From: Stenotrophomonas sp. 364
Lineage (GTDB): Bacteria; Pseudomonadota; Gammaproteobacteria; Xanthomonadales; Xanthomonadaceae
DNA: 64,000 nt
Direction: 5' to 3'
Assembly: GCF_009832905.1 (NCBI RefSeq)
Contig: NZ_CP047135.1
Coordinates: 1,404,001-1,468,000 of the forward strand
In this document: positions 46,742-55,472 of the stretch, one piece after another
Layout of the letters: every line of letters begins with the position of its first letter
Numbering within the stretch: the first letter of the stretch is position 1
Position numbers and translations under genes: made by a program
The notes under the pieces: model-generated
Seen by the model: only the letters and a program-made list of their open reading frames with translations
Databases searched by the model: none
What the model was told of the DNA's origin: nothing

Positions 46742-49297
46742 GTGCAGAACAAGAGCGTGTTGGGCCGGGCGATCAGCCTGTCGTTGCTGGTGATGGCCAG
46801 TCCGTCGGTATTCGCCGCCGAAACCGCGGCAGGCGCCGGGGCCAGCGGAGCCGGGGCCGTCGACCTGGACCGGGTCGAAGTGCGCCCGCAGCTGGAGTCG
46901 CAGACCCGCGCGGTCGACCTCAAGCGCAGCAGCGACGCCATCGAAGACGCCGTATCGTCCGACGCCATGGGCGTGTACCCGGACAAGAACGTGGCCGAGT
47001 CGTTGCAGCGCCTGCCCGGCGTCAGCGTCACCCGTGACCAGGGCGAGGGCCGGTTTGTGGTGATCCGTGGCCTGGACGCCAACCTCAACAGCGTCAGCGT
47101 CGACGGCATCGCCATCGGCACTCCGGAAGACTCCAGCCGCGCCGCGCCGCTGGACGTGATCCCCTCCGATTCGACCGAGCGCCTGCGCGTGGTCAAGTCG
47201 CCCACCCCGGACATGCCCGGCGACGCCATCGGCGGCGCGATCCTGGTGGAGTCGGCCTCGGCCTTCGACCGCGACGGGCGCAGCCTGCGCGGCAAGATCG
47301 AAGCCAGCCACCAGCAGCTGTCCGGCGAGACCAGCCCCAAGGCGGCCTTCAACTACAGCGAGGTGTTCGCCGATACCTTCGGCGTGGCGGTGGGCGTGAA
47401 CTACCAGAAGCGCACCTTCGAATCGGACAATACCGAGGTGGAGTACGGCAATTTCGAGGGCGGTGCCGACGACGACCTGTTCGCCACCAGTCTGCAGCGC
47501 CGCAAGTACGAGATCGAACGCAAGCGCATCGGCGCCAACCTCAACCTGGACTGGCATCCCGACGAGGACAACCGCTACTACCTGCGCACGCTGTACAGCC
47601 AGTTCGACGACGCCGAAACGCGTCAGCGCACCATTTTCGATTTCGGTGACGAAGGCATCACCGCGCTGGGCGGCAACCAGTACCGCGTGGATGACCTGGC
47701 CGCCGACAGCATCCAGAAGCGCATGCGCTACCGCACCAAGAAGGAAAACACCTTCGCCGCCAGCATGGGCGGTGAGAACCGCCTGAGCGGTGCGGTGGTC
47801 GACTACAAGGTGGGCTATACGCGCACCGAAGAGCGCGTGAACGACGAGATGGAAGCGCGGTTCGAGTACGCCGGCGACGACCTGTCCGCCACCGTCGACC
47901 AGAACAGCCGGGTGCCGCGCATCGCGCTCAGCGATGCGGGCTGGCTGGACAACGACAACTACGACTTCGACCGCGTGGTGCTGTCACCCAAGCGGGTGGA
48001 CGACAAGGAACACAGCGCGCAGGTCAACCTGCGCTTCGATGGCGACAACGCCAGCTACAAGGTCGGCCTGCTCGGCCGCTGGCGCGACCGCGACGTGGAC
48101 AGCAACGAGCGCGAGCTGCGGGTTGGCCCGGACATCGCCCTGTCCGACTGGACCACCGGCACGCCCGAGCACCGCGGCGGCACGCTGGGGCAGGGCATGA
48201 GCTCGGACGCGATGCGCCGGTACTGGGCGCAGTTCGGCGGCCAGTACAGTGCGCGCCCGCAGGATGCCGGCGGCAATGCGCTGGCCTCGCTGGAAGAGGA
48301 TTACACCGCCCGCGAGGACATCTTCGCCAGCTACGCGATGGGCACCTGGGACATCGGTGCGCTGCGCATCATCGGCGGCGTGCGCGTGGAGAACACTCAG
48401 TTCAGCGCCACCGGCAACAGCGTGGACGTGGCCAGCAACGGCCGCAGCTACACCGTGACCCCGCTCACCGTCAGCCGCAGCTACACCAACGTGCTGCCGG
48501 GCCTGCACCTGCGCTACGACGCCGGTGATGCCTGGGTGCTGCGCGCGGCCGCCAACAAGACCGTCTCGCGCCCGTCGTTCGGCGACATCGCCCCGCGCGT
48601 CGGCCTGAGCCGGGGCGACGAGGAAGTGCGCATCGGCAACCCGCAGCTGGACCCGTACGAATCGAAGAACGTCGACCTGTCGATCGAGAAGTACATCGGC
48701 ACCACCGGCATCCTGTCGCTGGGCCTGTTCCACAAGGCGATCGACGGCTACATCGTCAATACGGTGAGCACGACCGACCCGGCCTACCCGGACTTCAAGG
48801 TCACCCGGGTGATCAACGGCAACAAGGCCACCGTCAAGGGTGCCGAGTTCAACTGGCAGCAGCAGCTGGCGTTCCTGCCGGCCGGCTGGGACGGCCTGCT
48901 GGTGGGCGCCAGCGGCACCTGGCTGGATACCGATTTCGATCCTGGCGTGGCCGGGCGCGAGCGCGACGACTTCATGCTGCCGCGCGCCTCCAAGCACGTC
49001 TACACCGCGCATATCGGCTATGAGAAGGCCGGCTTCAGCACCCGCCTGGCGGCGGTGTACCGCAGCGAGTACCTGGACACGCTGGGTGACAGCGCTGCCT
49101 ACGACATCTACGTGGCGCCCAACACCCAGCTGGATTTCAGCCTAGGCTACAAGATCACCGCCAACGTGAGCGTATACCTGGAAGCGCAGAACCTGCTCGA
49201 CAAGCCGCTGGAGCTGTACCAGGGCACGCGCTCGCGCACGCTGCAGATGGAAGAATACGGCCGCACCTATGCGCTGGGCCTGAAGGTGGCGCTGTGA
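46742..49297 (+). CDS. TonB-dependent outer-membrane receptor (phosphate-ester operon)
   Basis: An 851-residue receptor. Signal peptide AISLSLLVMASPSVFAAE; a TonB-box-like stretch VDLDRVEVRPQ; plug domain with VAESLQRLPGVSVTRDQGEG, FVVIRGLDANLNSVSVDG and DAIGGAILVES; then a 22-strand barrel ending in ALGLKVAL. The GTG start at 46742 follows GGGGA. Its stop overlaps the phytase-like gene start (TGATG). The linkage to three phosphorus-releasing enzymes suggests uptake of phytate or another phosphorylated compound instead of siderophores; this is inference from context. Confidence 0.92.
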   Translation: MQNKSVLGRAISLSLLVMASPSVFAAETAAGAGASGAGAVDLDRVEVRPQLESQTRAVDLKRSSDAIEDAVSSDAMGVYPDKNVAESLQRLPGVSVTRDQGEGRFVVIRGLDANLNSVSVDGIAIGTPEDSSRAAPLDVIPSDSTERLRVVKSPTPDMPGDAIGGAILVESASAFDRDGRSLRGKIEASHQQLSGETSPKAAFNYSEVFADTFGVAVGVNYQKRTFESDNTEVEYGNFEGGADDDLFATSLQRRKYEIERKRIGANLNLDWHPDEDNRYYLRTLYSQFDDAETRQRTIFDFGDEGITALGGNQYRVDDLAADSIQKRMRYRTKKENTFAASMGGENRLSGAVVDYKVGYTRTEERVNDEMEARFEYAGDDLSATVDQNSRVPRIALSDAGWLDNDNYDFDRVVLSPKRVDDKEHSAQVNLRFDGDNASYKVGLLGRWRDRDVDSNERELRVGPDIALSDWTTGTPEHRGGTLGQGMSSDAMRRYWAQFGGQYSARPQDAGGNALASLEEDYTAREDIFASYAMGTWDIGALRIIGGVRVENTQFSATGNSVDVASNGRSYTVTPLTVSRSYTNVLPGLHLRYDAGDAWVLRAAANKTVSRPSFGDIAPRVGLSRGDEEVRIGNPQLDPYESKNVDLSIEKYIGTTGILSLGLFHKAIDGYIVNTVSTTDPAYPDFKVTRVINGNKATVKGAEFNWQQQLAFLPAGWDGLLVGASGTWLDTDFDPGVAGRERDDFMLPRASKHVYTAHIGYEKAGFSTRLAAVYRSEYLDTLGDSAAYDIYVAPNTQLDFSLGYKITANVSVYLEAQNLLDKPLELYQGTRSRTLQMEEYGRTYALGLKVAL

Positions 49298-50397
49298 TGC
49301 GCGCACGTCATGCCGTGGCGGTGGTGAGCCTGGCCCTGTTGGCGGCGTGCAAACCCGCGTCCGCCCCGACGGCCGATACGCCCGCCAGCGCCGCCGCGCC
49401 CCGTTCGGTAGCCACCGTGGCCGAAGCCTTCCTCACCCCGATGACCCCGGCCGACAACATCGACTCCCCGGCCAGCTGGACCGCGCCTGACGGCAAGCAG
49501 TGGCTGATCGCCACTGCCAAGACCACCCACAAGCTGGTGGTCTATGACGGCCAGACCGGCGCGCACCTGCGTGACGTGGGCAGCCAGGGCACCGCGCCGG
49601 GCCAGTTCGACCGCCCCAACGGCATCGCCGTGATCGACGACTTGGTGCTGGTGGTGGAGCGTGACAACCACCGCGTGCAGGTGCTGCACCTGCCCGATTT
49701 CGCCCCGCTGGGGGTGTTCGCCGCCGCCGATCTGCGCAAGCCCTATGGGCTCTGGGTGAACAAACAGCGCGAAGGCTACGACGTGTACGTCACCGACTCC
49801 TACGATGCCGGCGAAGACGCGCAGGGCAATGACGTGCTGCCGCCCCTGGCCGAACTGGACAAGCGCGTGCGCCGCTACGCACTCACGCTGAAGGGGAGCG
49901 CGCTGGACGCCACGCTGGTGGGCAGCATCGGCGACACCAGCGAGGCCGGCGCCCTGCGCGTGGTCGAATCGATCTGGGGCGACCCGGCCAACGACCGCCT
50001 GTTGATTGCCGAGGAAGACGAGACCTACGCCAGCGAAATCAAGGTGTACACGCTGGAAGGCCGCTTCACTGGTACGACGTTTGGCCGCGATGCCTTCCAG
50101 GCGCAGGCCGAAGGCGTGATGCTGAAAACCTGCGGCAAGGACGGCTGGTGGATCACCACCGAGCAGGGCAAGCAGCGCAGCGTGTTCCACCTGTTCGACC
50201 GTCACACCTTGAAGCATGTCGGTGCGTTTCAGGGCAACACGGTGGCCAACACCGACGGCATCTGGCTGGATCAATCGGCGTCTGCGCGGTTCCCGCACGG
50301 CGTGCTGTATGCCGTGCATGACGACCAGGGCGTGGTGGCGTTCGACTGGGCCAACGTCGCCCGGCAGTTGTCGCTGCCGCTGGAGTGCACGCCATGA
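49297..50397 (+). CDS. Beta-propeller phytase-like lipoprotein
   Basis: A 366-residue exported protein, MRARHAVAVVSLALLAACKPAS, with lipobox LAAC (Cys about 17). The body matches beta-propeller (3-)phytases: DNIDSPASWTAPDGKQWLIATAKTTH opening (split here), DRPNGIAV, KPYGLWVNK, QAEGVMLKTCGKDGWWITTEQG and NTDGIWLDQ...GVLYAVHDDQG. These acidic loops normally hold Ca2+. It would remove phosphate from phytate at the outer-membrane surface or in the periplasm. GTG 49294 is an alternative start. Coupled to both neighbours. Confidence 0.8.
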   Translation: MRARHAVAVVSLALLAACKPASAPTADTPASAAAPRSVATVAEAFLTPMTPADNIDSPASWTAPDGKQWLIATAKTTHKLVVYDGQTGAHLRDVGSQGTAPGQFDRPNGIAVIDDLVLVVERDNHRVQVLHLPDFAPLGVFAAADLRKPYGLWVNKQREGYDVYVTDSYDAGEDAQGNDVLPPLAELDKRVRRYALTLKGSALDATLVGSIGDTSEAGALRVVESIWGDPANDRLLIAEEDETYASEIKVYTLEGRFTGTTFGRDAFQAQAEGVMLKTCGKDGWWITTEQGKQRSVFHLFDRHTLKHVGAFQGNTVANTDGIWLDQSASARFPHGVLYAVHDDQGVVAFDWANVARQLSLPLECTP

Positions 50398-51776
50398 CCC
50401 GCGCCACGATCAACACCACGGCACTGCTGTTGGCGCTGCTGCTGGGCAACGGCCTGGCCGCCGCAAAGGCACCGGACAGCGCTGCCGAACCCAACACCCA
50501 GGTGCCGGCGGGCAACCGCCACTATGCGGCCACGGGCTTCCCGGACCGCATGGTGGCCTCGCCGGCGCAGGACGCTGCGCGCGGCTTCGGGGTGTCCTGG
50601 CGCACCGATGCGTCGGTCAGTGCGCCCACGCTGGAGTGGGTGGTGGCGGGCGATTCGCCGGACGTGGGCACGCCCACCCGCATCACGGCGGCCACGCGCG
50701 CGCTGGAGACCGAGAACGGCACGGCGCATTACCATCGCGCCGACGTGGCCGGGCTGCAGCCGGACACGCTGTATCTCTGGCGGGTGCAGGGCAACAGCAC
50801 CTGGAGCGCGTGGCACCAGCTGCGCACCGCAGGCACCGCACGGCAGCCGCTGACGTTGCTGTACTTCGGCGACACCCAGAACAAGAACCTCAGCCACGTC
50901 TCGCGCGTGCTGCGTGCGGGCATCAAGGCCGCACCGGACGCGCGCCTGAGCCTGTTCGCCGGCGATCTGGTCAGCGGCGGCGACGGCCAGGACGACAGCG
51001 AGTGGGGCGAGTGGTTCGCCGCCGCGGGCTGGCTGCCGCAGGAAACCGCCGTGGCCCCGGCCATCGGCAACCACGAGTATTTCGAGGAATTCGAAGACAC
51101 CCCGCAGGAGCGTCGCGTGCTGGGCCGGCACTGGCCGGTGACCTTCGCGCTGCCGCGCAATGGCGTGGACGCGGCCGACACCAGCACCTACTGGTTCGAC
51201 TACCAGGGCGTGCGTATCGCCGTGCTCGACGGCACCTCGGCACTGGACCTGGGCACCGCGCAGGCGCAGGCCGCGTGGCTGGACACGGTGCTGGCCGACA
51301 ACCCGCACCCGTGGAGCATCGTGCTACTGCACCAGCCGTTCTACTCGCCGCGCGAGGGCCGTGAGAACGCCGAACTGCGCGACGTGCTGCTGCCAGTGGT
51401 GCGCCGCCATCAGGTAGACCTGGTGCTCCAAGGCCACGACCACACCTATGGCCGTCGTGGCGAGGGGCAGGGCGCCACCCCGCAGTTCGTGGTCACCGTG
51501 GCCGGTCCCAAGCAATACCGCCTTTCTGAGCAGGCGCGCGCGACGATGGCGCCGGTGGGCGAAGACACCCAGCTCTACCAAGTGCTGAAGATCGACCCGA
51601 AACACCTGCGCTACGAAGCACGCACGGTCACCGGCCAGCTGTATGACGGCTTCGAACTGACCCGTGACGCCAATGGACGCAAGCGCAAGACCGAACTGAC
51701 GCAGGGACGCATCGCCCCCCGTGACTGCACGCGCGCGCAGACCCTCAAGGGCCGCGCCGACCGTTGCTGGGAATGA
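50394..51776 (+). CDS. Purple-acid-phosphatase-like metallophosphoesterase, exported
   Basis: A 460-residue enzyme with signal peptide (LLLALLLGNGLAAAKA). Residues about 45-155 form a fibronectin-like N-domain (GFGVSWRTDASV), as in purple acid phosphatases. Metal ligands in order: FGDTQNK, FAGDLVSGGD, AIGNHEYF, LLHQPF and GHDHTYGR. It hydrolyses phosphomonoesters, probably in the periplasm. ATG overlaps the phytase-like gene stop (ATGA). The 50-bp gap to the pyrophosphatase gene is the largest in the operon. Confidence 0.88.
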   Translation: MTRATINTTALLLALLLGNGLAAAKAPDSAAEPNTQVPAGNRHYAATGFPDRMVASPAQDAARGFGVSWRTDASVSAPTLEWVVAGDSPDVGTPTRITAATRALETENGTAHYHRADVAGLQPDTLYLWRVQGNSTWSAWHQLRTAGTARQPLTLLYFGDTQNKNLSHVSRVLRAGIKAAPDARLSLFAGDLVSGGDGQDDSEWGEWFAAAGWLPQETAVAPAIGNHEYFEEFEDTPQERRVLGRHWPVTFALPRNGVDAADTSTYWFDYQGVRIAVLDGTSALDLGTAQAQAAWLDTVLADNPHPWSIVLLHQPFYSPREGRENAELRDVLLPVVRRHQVDLVLQGHDHTYGRRGEGQGATPQFVVTVAGPKQYRLSEQARATMAPVGEDTQLYQVLKIDPKHLRYEARTVTGQLYDGFELTRDANGRKRKTELTQGRIAPRDCTRAQTLKGRADRCWE

Positions 51777-51825
51777 CCGCCGGGCCGGGCCGCTGCGACG
51801 CGCCCGGCCGATGCTGGAGAAGAAG

Positions 51826-52461
51826 ATGACCCCCCGACGCGTTCTGCCCCTGGCGGCCATCGCCGCCGCCTTGCTGCTGCTGGCCGGTGCCGGTGGCGCC
51901 ACCAACGCCGTGCTGCACCCGTTCCTGGCCGCTCAGCCCAGGCAGGCCCCGGACGAGGTCAACCTGGCCGTGGAAATACCGGCCGGCAGTTTCACCAAGT
52001 ACGAGATCAAGGAAGACGGCCTGGTCCATGTGGACCGCTTCCAGTCGATGCCGGTGGCATACCCGGCCAACTACGGGTCGATGCCGCGCACGCTGGCCGG
52101 CGACAACGACCCGCTCGACGCGCTGGTGCTGACCCGCGAGCCGCTGCATCCCGGCGTCATCGTGCGGTTCCGCCCGATCGGATTCCTGAAGATGCTGGAC
52201 AACGGCGAACATGACGAAAAGGTCATCGGCGTACCCACCGACAAGCTCGACCCCACCTACGCCGGCATCCGCGACCTGCAGGACCTGCCACTGATCGAAC
52301 GCCAGCGCATCGAAGCGTTTTTCCGCGTGTACAAAGAACTGCCCGAAGGGCGCAATCCGGTGCAGCTCGATGGCTGGGGCAACGCCGCCGAGGCCAAGGC
52401 GCTGATCCGTGCCTCGATGCAGCGCTTCGACCTGCAGCAGCAGCGCCGCAAGGGCGATTGA
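51826..52461 (+). CDS. Inorganic pyrophosphatase (family I) with N-terminal signal sequence
   Basis: A 211-residue family I pyrophosphatase: FTKYEIKEDGLVHVDRF, YPANYGSMPRTLAGDNDPLDALV (split) with the DxDPxD metal site, and KLDPTYAGIRDLQDLP. Unusually it carries an N-terminal hydrophobic segment VLPLAAIAAALLLLAGAGGATNA, a signal peptide or anchor, before the catalytic domain starts at about residue 40. It should therefore act in the periplasm on PPi released by, or imported with, the neighbouring enzymes. GGAG lies 6 nt before ATG 51826. Confidence 0.88.
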   Translation: MTPRRVLPLAAIAAALLLLAGAGGATNAVLHPFLAAQPRQAPDEVNLAVEIPAGSFTKYEIKEDGLVHVDRFQSMPVAYPANYGSMPRTLAGDNDPLDALVLTREPLHPGVIVRFRPIGFLKMLDNGEHDEKVIGVPTDKLDPTYAGIRDLQDLPLIERQRIEAFFRVYKELPEGRNPVQLDGWGNAAEAKALIRASMQRFDLQQQRRKGD

Positions 52462-52492
52462 GGCGCTCGGCGCCGATGTATCCTCTGCCCAC

Positions 52493-52936
52493 ATGGACGA
52501 GGGCATCGCGATGGAGAAGGCGGGACGGGCAACGCAGCTGAGTGCGGTGCTGCTGGCATGGGAACTGCAGCTGCTGGCCATGCCGATGACGGCGCTGAGC
52601 GTCTTTGCGCTGGCGTGGTTGTGGGGACCTGCGTTTCACCCTGACCACGTGCCGATGCGGGCGGCGGTGGTGGTCGCCCTGATCGCCCTGGTGGGCTTTT
52701 GGCGGCTGGTGGTGGGGTTCTATCGCGCCGGCCTGCGCCTGGACGGGACACCGCTTTGGGCACGCGTGTGCACCGCTGCCGGCGCGACGCTATGCGCGGC
52801 TGGGCTGGCGGTGGGCATGGTCCAACGTCCCACCGGTTGGGCCTACGTCGGGGTCATGGGCGTGCCAATGCTGCTGCCACTGGGGCACATGCTGGCCCTG
52901 TCGTGGCGTACCACCCGGCAACGACGGGTGCGCTGA
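52493..52936 (+). CDS. Small integral membrane protein (paralogue 1)
   Basis: A 147-residue protein with four predicted helices (about residues 25-47, 60-80, 95-115, 120-140). It shares with the next gene the motifs ALVGFWRL, G-TPLWARVCTAAGATLC and VGVMGVPMLLPLGHML, so the two arose by duplication. ATG at 52493 or 52511. Family not recognised. It lies 31 bp after the pyrophosphatase gene and may be the end of that operon. Confidence 0.7.
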   Translation: MDEGIAMEKAGRATQLSAVLLAWELQLLAMPMTALSVFALAWLWGPAFHPDHVPMRAAVVVALIALVGFWRLVVGFYRAGLRLDGTPLWARVCTAAGATLCAAGLAVGMVQRPTGWAYVGVMGVPMLLPLGHMLALSWRTTRQRRVR

Positions 52937-53019
52937 GAAAGCGCGCCGCGCCGCCTGGCCGCCACGTACATGGGCTGGCCCGCCCGTTGTATGCTCGGCG
53001 CACTACAGCCGGGGGTCGG

Positions 53020-53451
53020 ATGATGGGCAAGTCGCAGTGGGCCAACGGGGTTGGCGTGGCCTTGCTGGTGCTGGAGCTGCTGGTGTTTGCATTGCCCGTC
53101 ACCCTGCTCGATGGCTTCGGCCTGTTGATGCTGTCGCGCCCCACCGGCCACCCGGATTACGCACCGATGCTGGTTGGCGTGCTGCTGGCCAGCGTGGCAT
53201 TGGTCGGCTTCTGGCGGCTTGCGTTCGGCTTCCTGCTCGATGGTCTGACCCTGCATGGTGCGCCGCGCTGGGCGCGCTGGTGTACCGGCACCGGTGCCGT
53301 GCTGTGCCTGGGGGCGTTGCTGATTGCCGGCCTGTTCAACCGGCTCAACGCACTGGCCTTTGTCGGCGTGCTGGGGCTGCCGGTGATGGTGCCGCTGGGC
53401 CACATGCTGGTGGTATCCCAGCGCGTGCCCACGCCACCGCCGCTGCCGTAG
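53020..53451 (+). CDS. Small integral membrane protein (paralogue 2)
   Basis: A 143-residue four-helix protein. ASVALVGFWRLAFGFLLDG, APRWARWCTGTGAVLCLGAL and VGVLGLPVMVPLGHMLVVS align with the upstream gene along the whole length. Start ATG 53020 after GGTCGG; ATG 53023 is also possible. Convergent with the TPR gene, whose stop codon is 6 bp away. Function unknown. Confidence 0.7.
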   Translation: MMGKSQWANGVGVALLVLELLVFALPVTLLDGFGLLMLSRPTGHPDYAPMLVGVLLASVALVGFWRLAFGFLLDGLTLHGAPRWARWCTGTGAVLCLGALLIAGLFNRLNALAFVGVLGLPVMVPLGHMLVVSQRVPTPPPLP

Positions 53452-53457
53452 GCGCGG

Positions 53458-53784
53458 TCAACCGCGCGCGGCGACCGCCTTGTCCGCGCGGCGTTTGAAC
53501 ACCGCCATTTCCTTCTCGGCCTGCTTGTCGCCGTTGCGCTGCGCCACTGCGATGCCTTCCTGCCATGCCCGTGCCGCCGCATCGGCATCGCCGGCGGCGA
53601 GCCACGCCTTGCCCAGCAGTTTCCAGCCCGCCGAATAGGCCGGGTCCTGGGCCACGCAGCGCTGCAGGTGCGCGGCCGCCTCGGCAGGCTCGCCCGCGTC
53701 CAGCAGGCCCTTGCCCAGGCTGAAGCGCAGCAGCGCACTGTCGCGACCGGCGTCGAGCATGCGCTGCAGGGCGGTCATGTCCAT
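53458..53784 (-). CDS. Small TPR-repeat protein
   Basis: A 108-residue soluble protein made of about two and a half tetratricopeptide repeats: LLRFSLGKGLLDAGEPAEAAAHLQRC, PAYSAGWKLLGKAWLAAGDADAAARAW and a final helix AEKEMAVFKRRAD. It probably mediates a protein contact. ATG overlaps the 3' end of the flavin reductase gene by 10 bp in the same direction, so they are cotranscribed with sodA. Confidence 0.82.
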   Translation of the reverse strand: MDMTALQRMLDAGRDSALLRFSLGKGLLDAGEPAEAAAHLQRCVAQDPAYSAGWKLLGKAWLAAGDADAAARAWQEGIAVAQRNGDKQAEKEMAVFKRRADKAVAARG

Positions 53785-54341
53785 GGCGACGCATCCACGT
53801 CGGCGCAGCCATCGATGCGCGTGTAGCGGCTGCGGTGGTAGGCCAGCGCAGCGCCCGGTGATGCTTCGAAACCCGCAACCCGGCCCACGATCAACACGTG
53901 GTCGCCCAGTGGCAGGCTGCGCTCCACCGTGCACAGCAGCCAGCCGACCGCATTGCGCACCCGCGGTGCGGCGCCCCCCAGGTCGAGCACGTCCGCATCG
54001 ACCGGTGTGCGACGCCGTAGCGGGTCGGCGAAGTGGCGCGCCACGGCTTCCTGGCCGGACGACAACAGGCTGATGCCGAAGTACGCCGCGTCGCGGAACA
54101 TGGGCAGGTCGGCGGCGCGCTCGCCGATGCTCCACGCCACCAGCGGTGGCTGCAACGACAGCGTGGTGAACGAGTTGATGGTCATGCCCACCGGCATGCC
54201 CGCCGCGCCGTACACGGCGACCACCGCCACGCCGGTCGGGTACTGCCCGAACACATGCCGCAATGCAGCCGTGTCGGGCCCGGCACCGGACGCGTCGGCG
54301 GCCACGACCGGTGCCGCAGCAGGTGCCGGACCCGCGCGCAT
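53775..54341 (-). CDS. Flavin reductase (FMN-binding, HpaC-like)
   Basis: A 188-residue NAD(P)H:flavin oxidoreductase. It shows LRHVFGQYPTGVAVVAVYG, GMTINSFTTLSLQPPLVAWSI, FGISLLSSGQEAVARHFA and the C-terminal DHVLIVGRVAGFE, followed by a short Tyr/Arg motif. These enzymes supply reduced flavin to monooxygenases; none is adjacent. The start at 54341 ([11 protein letters not shown]) overlaps the sodA stop (TGATG), placing it in one operon with superoxide dismutase, which could deal with superoxide from free reduced flavin. Confidence 0.88.
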   Translation of the reverse strand: MRAGPAPAAAPVVAADASGAGPDTAALRHVFGQYPTGVAVVAVYGAAGMPVGMTINSFTTLSLQPPLVAWSIGERAADLPMFRDAAYFGISLLSSGQEAVARHFADPLRRRTPVDADVLDLGGAAPRVRNAVGWLLCTVERSLPLGDHVLIVGRVAGFEASPGAALAYHRSRYTRIDGCADVDASPWT

Positions 54342-54970
54342 CAGCGTCCGCCCGCCGCCTCGAAGCGACGTGCCACTTCGGTCCAGTCGATCAGTTGGAA
54401 GAACGCGCCGATATAGTCGGGGCGGCGGTTCTGGTAGTGCAGGTAGTAGGCGTGCTCCCACACGTCCAGGCACAGGATCGGGGTGCCGCCGGACAGGTTG
54501 GCGTAGGCGCCCATCAACGGGCTGTCCTGGTTGGGGCTGCTTTCCACCAGCAGGCGACCGTCGCGGCCCAGCGTCAACCAGGCCCAGCCGCTGCCGAAGC
54601 GCGTCTGCGCAGCCTTGGTGAACGCATCCTTGAAGGCGTCGTAGCCGCCCAGATCACGCTCGATCGCTGCGGCCAGCGCGCCGCTGGGCGTGCCGCCGTC
54701 GGCACTGAGCACGGTCCAGAACAGGCTGTGGTTGGCATGCCCGCCGCCGTTGTTGCGCACGGCGGTGCGGACGCTTTCCGGCAGCGCGTCGATATCGGCG
54801 ATCAGCTGTTCCACCGGCATCGCCTCGATGCCGGCGTCGGCCAGCGCGGCGTTGAGGTTGTTGACGTAGGTCTGGTGGTGGCGCGCATGGTGGATCTCCA
54901 TCGTCTGCGCGTCGAAGTGCGGTTCCAGGGCGTCGTAGGCGTAGGGCAAGGCGGGCAGGGTGTAGGTCAT
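54341..54970 (-). CDS. sodA: Superoxide dismutase, Mn type
   Basis: Converts superoxide to oxygen and hydrogen peroxide. 209 residues beginning [20 protein letters not shown]. Metal ligands: His in [17 protein letters not shown], His in [11 protein letters not shown], and Asp/His in [25 protein letters not shown] and the Gln in SSPNQDSPL are the Mn-type markers (Fe types have Gln in the first position). The start at 54970 drops ten non-conserved residues. Confidence 0.94.
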   Translation of the reverse strand: MTYTLPALPYAYDALEPHFDAQTMEIHHARHHQTYVNNLNAALADAGIEAMPVEQLIADIDALPESVRTAVRNNGGGHANHSLFWTVLSADGGTPSGALAAAIERDLGGYDAFKDAFTKAAQTRFGSGWAWLTLGRDGRLLVESSPNQDSPLMGAYANLSGGTPILCLDVWEHAYYLHYQNRRPDYIGAFFQLIDWTEVARRFEAAGGR

Positions 54971-55025
54971 CGAAGACAACTCCATCAGGGGAGGAGACAT
55001 CTTCGGACCTCAAGCATGGTTGAGG

Positions 55026-55472
55026 TCAAGCGTGCCGGTACAGCGCGTCAGCCATCGTTGGGGCAGGCCGGCGCAACCAACGCCGGCACAGCCGCGAGGC
55101 GAGCATGCAGGCAGCCAGGGCGACGGCCCAGCGGATGCCATCGTGGCCCACATGGAGCTGCACCAGCTGCCACCAGTACCGGCCGAACAGCAGCACCATG
55201 GCCGCGGTCACCACCACAAGCACGGCGATCAGCACAGGCACCAGCCGCTTCTCGACGCCGGCCTCGTGCACGGCGACCTGTCGCAGTACCGCGGCGGTGA
55301 AGTCCGGCGGCGGCGCGCCGCGCGGCAACGATCGCAGTGCCATCGCGATCTGCCGGTAGTCGGCCGACACCGCGCTGGTACGGGCGTCTGCCGCGTCGCC
55401 TGCATGCCGCCGGCCTTGCTCCTGTGCCGCCCATTCAACGGCATCGATAGGGGAGATGCGATCACGGTTCAT
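55026..55472 (-). CDS. Probable anti-sigma factor (single-pass membrane protein)
   Basis: A 148-residue protein with a cytoplasmic N-terminal half (MNRDRISPIDAVEWAAQEQG..., DYRQIAMALRSLPRGAPPPDFTAAVLRQV) and one or two membrane helices (about residues 82-103 LVPVLIAVLVVVTAAMVLLF and a second near 112-130). It overlaps the ECF sigma gene by four bases. The classical zinc HxxxCxxC motif is not seen, so it would be a zinc-free anti-sigma factor. The call rests mainly on position and topology. Confidence 0.75.
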   Translation of the reverse strand: MNRDRISPIDAVEWAAQEQGRRHAGDAADARTSAVSADYRQIAMALRSLPRGAPPPDFTAAVLRQVAVHEAGVEKRLVPVLIAVLVVVTAAMVLLFGRYWWQLVQLHVGHDGIRWAVALAACMLASRLCRRWLRRPAPTMADALYRHA

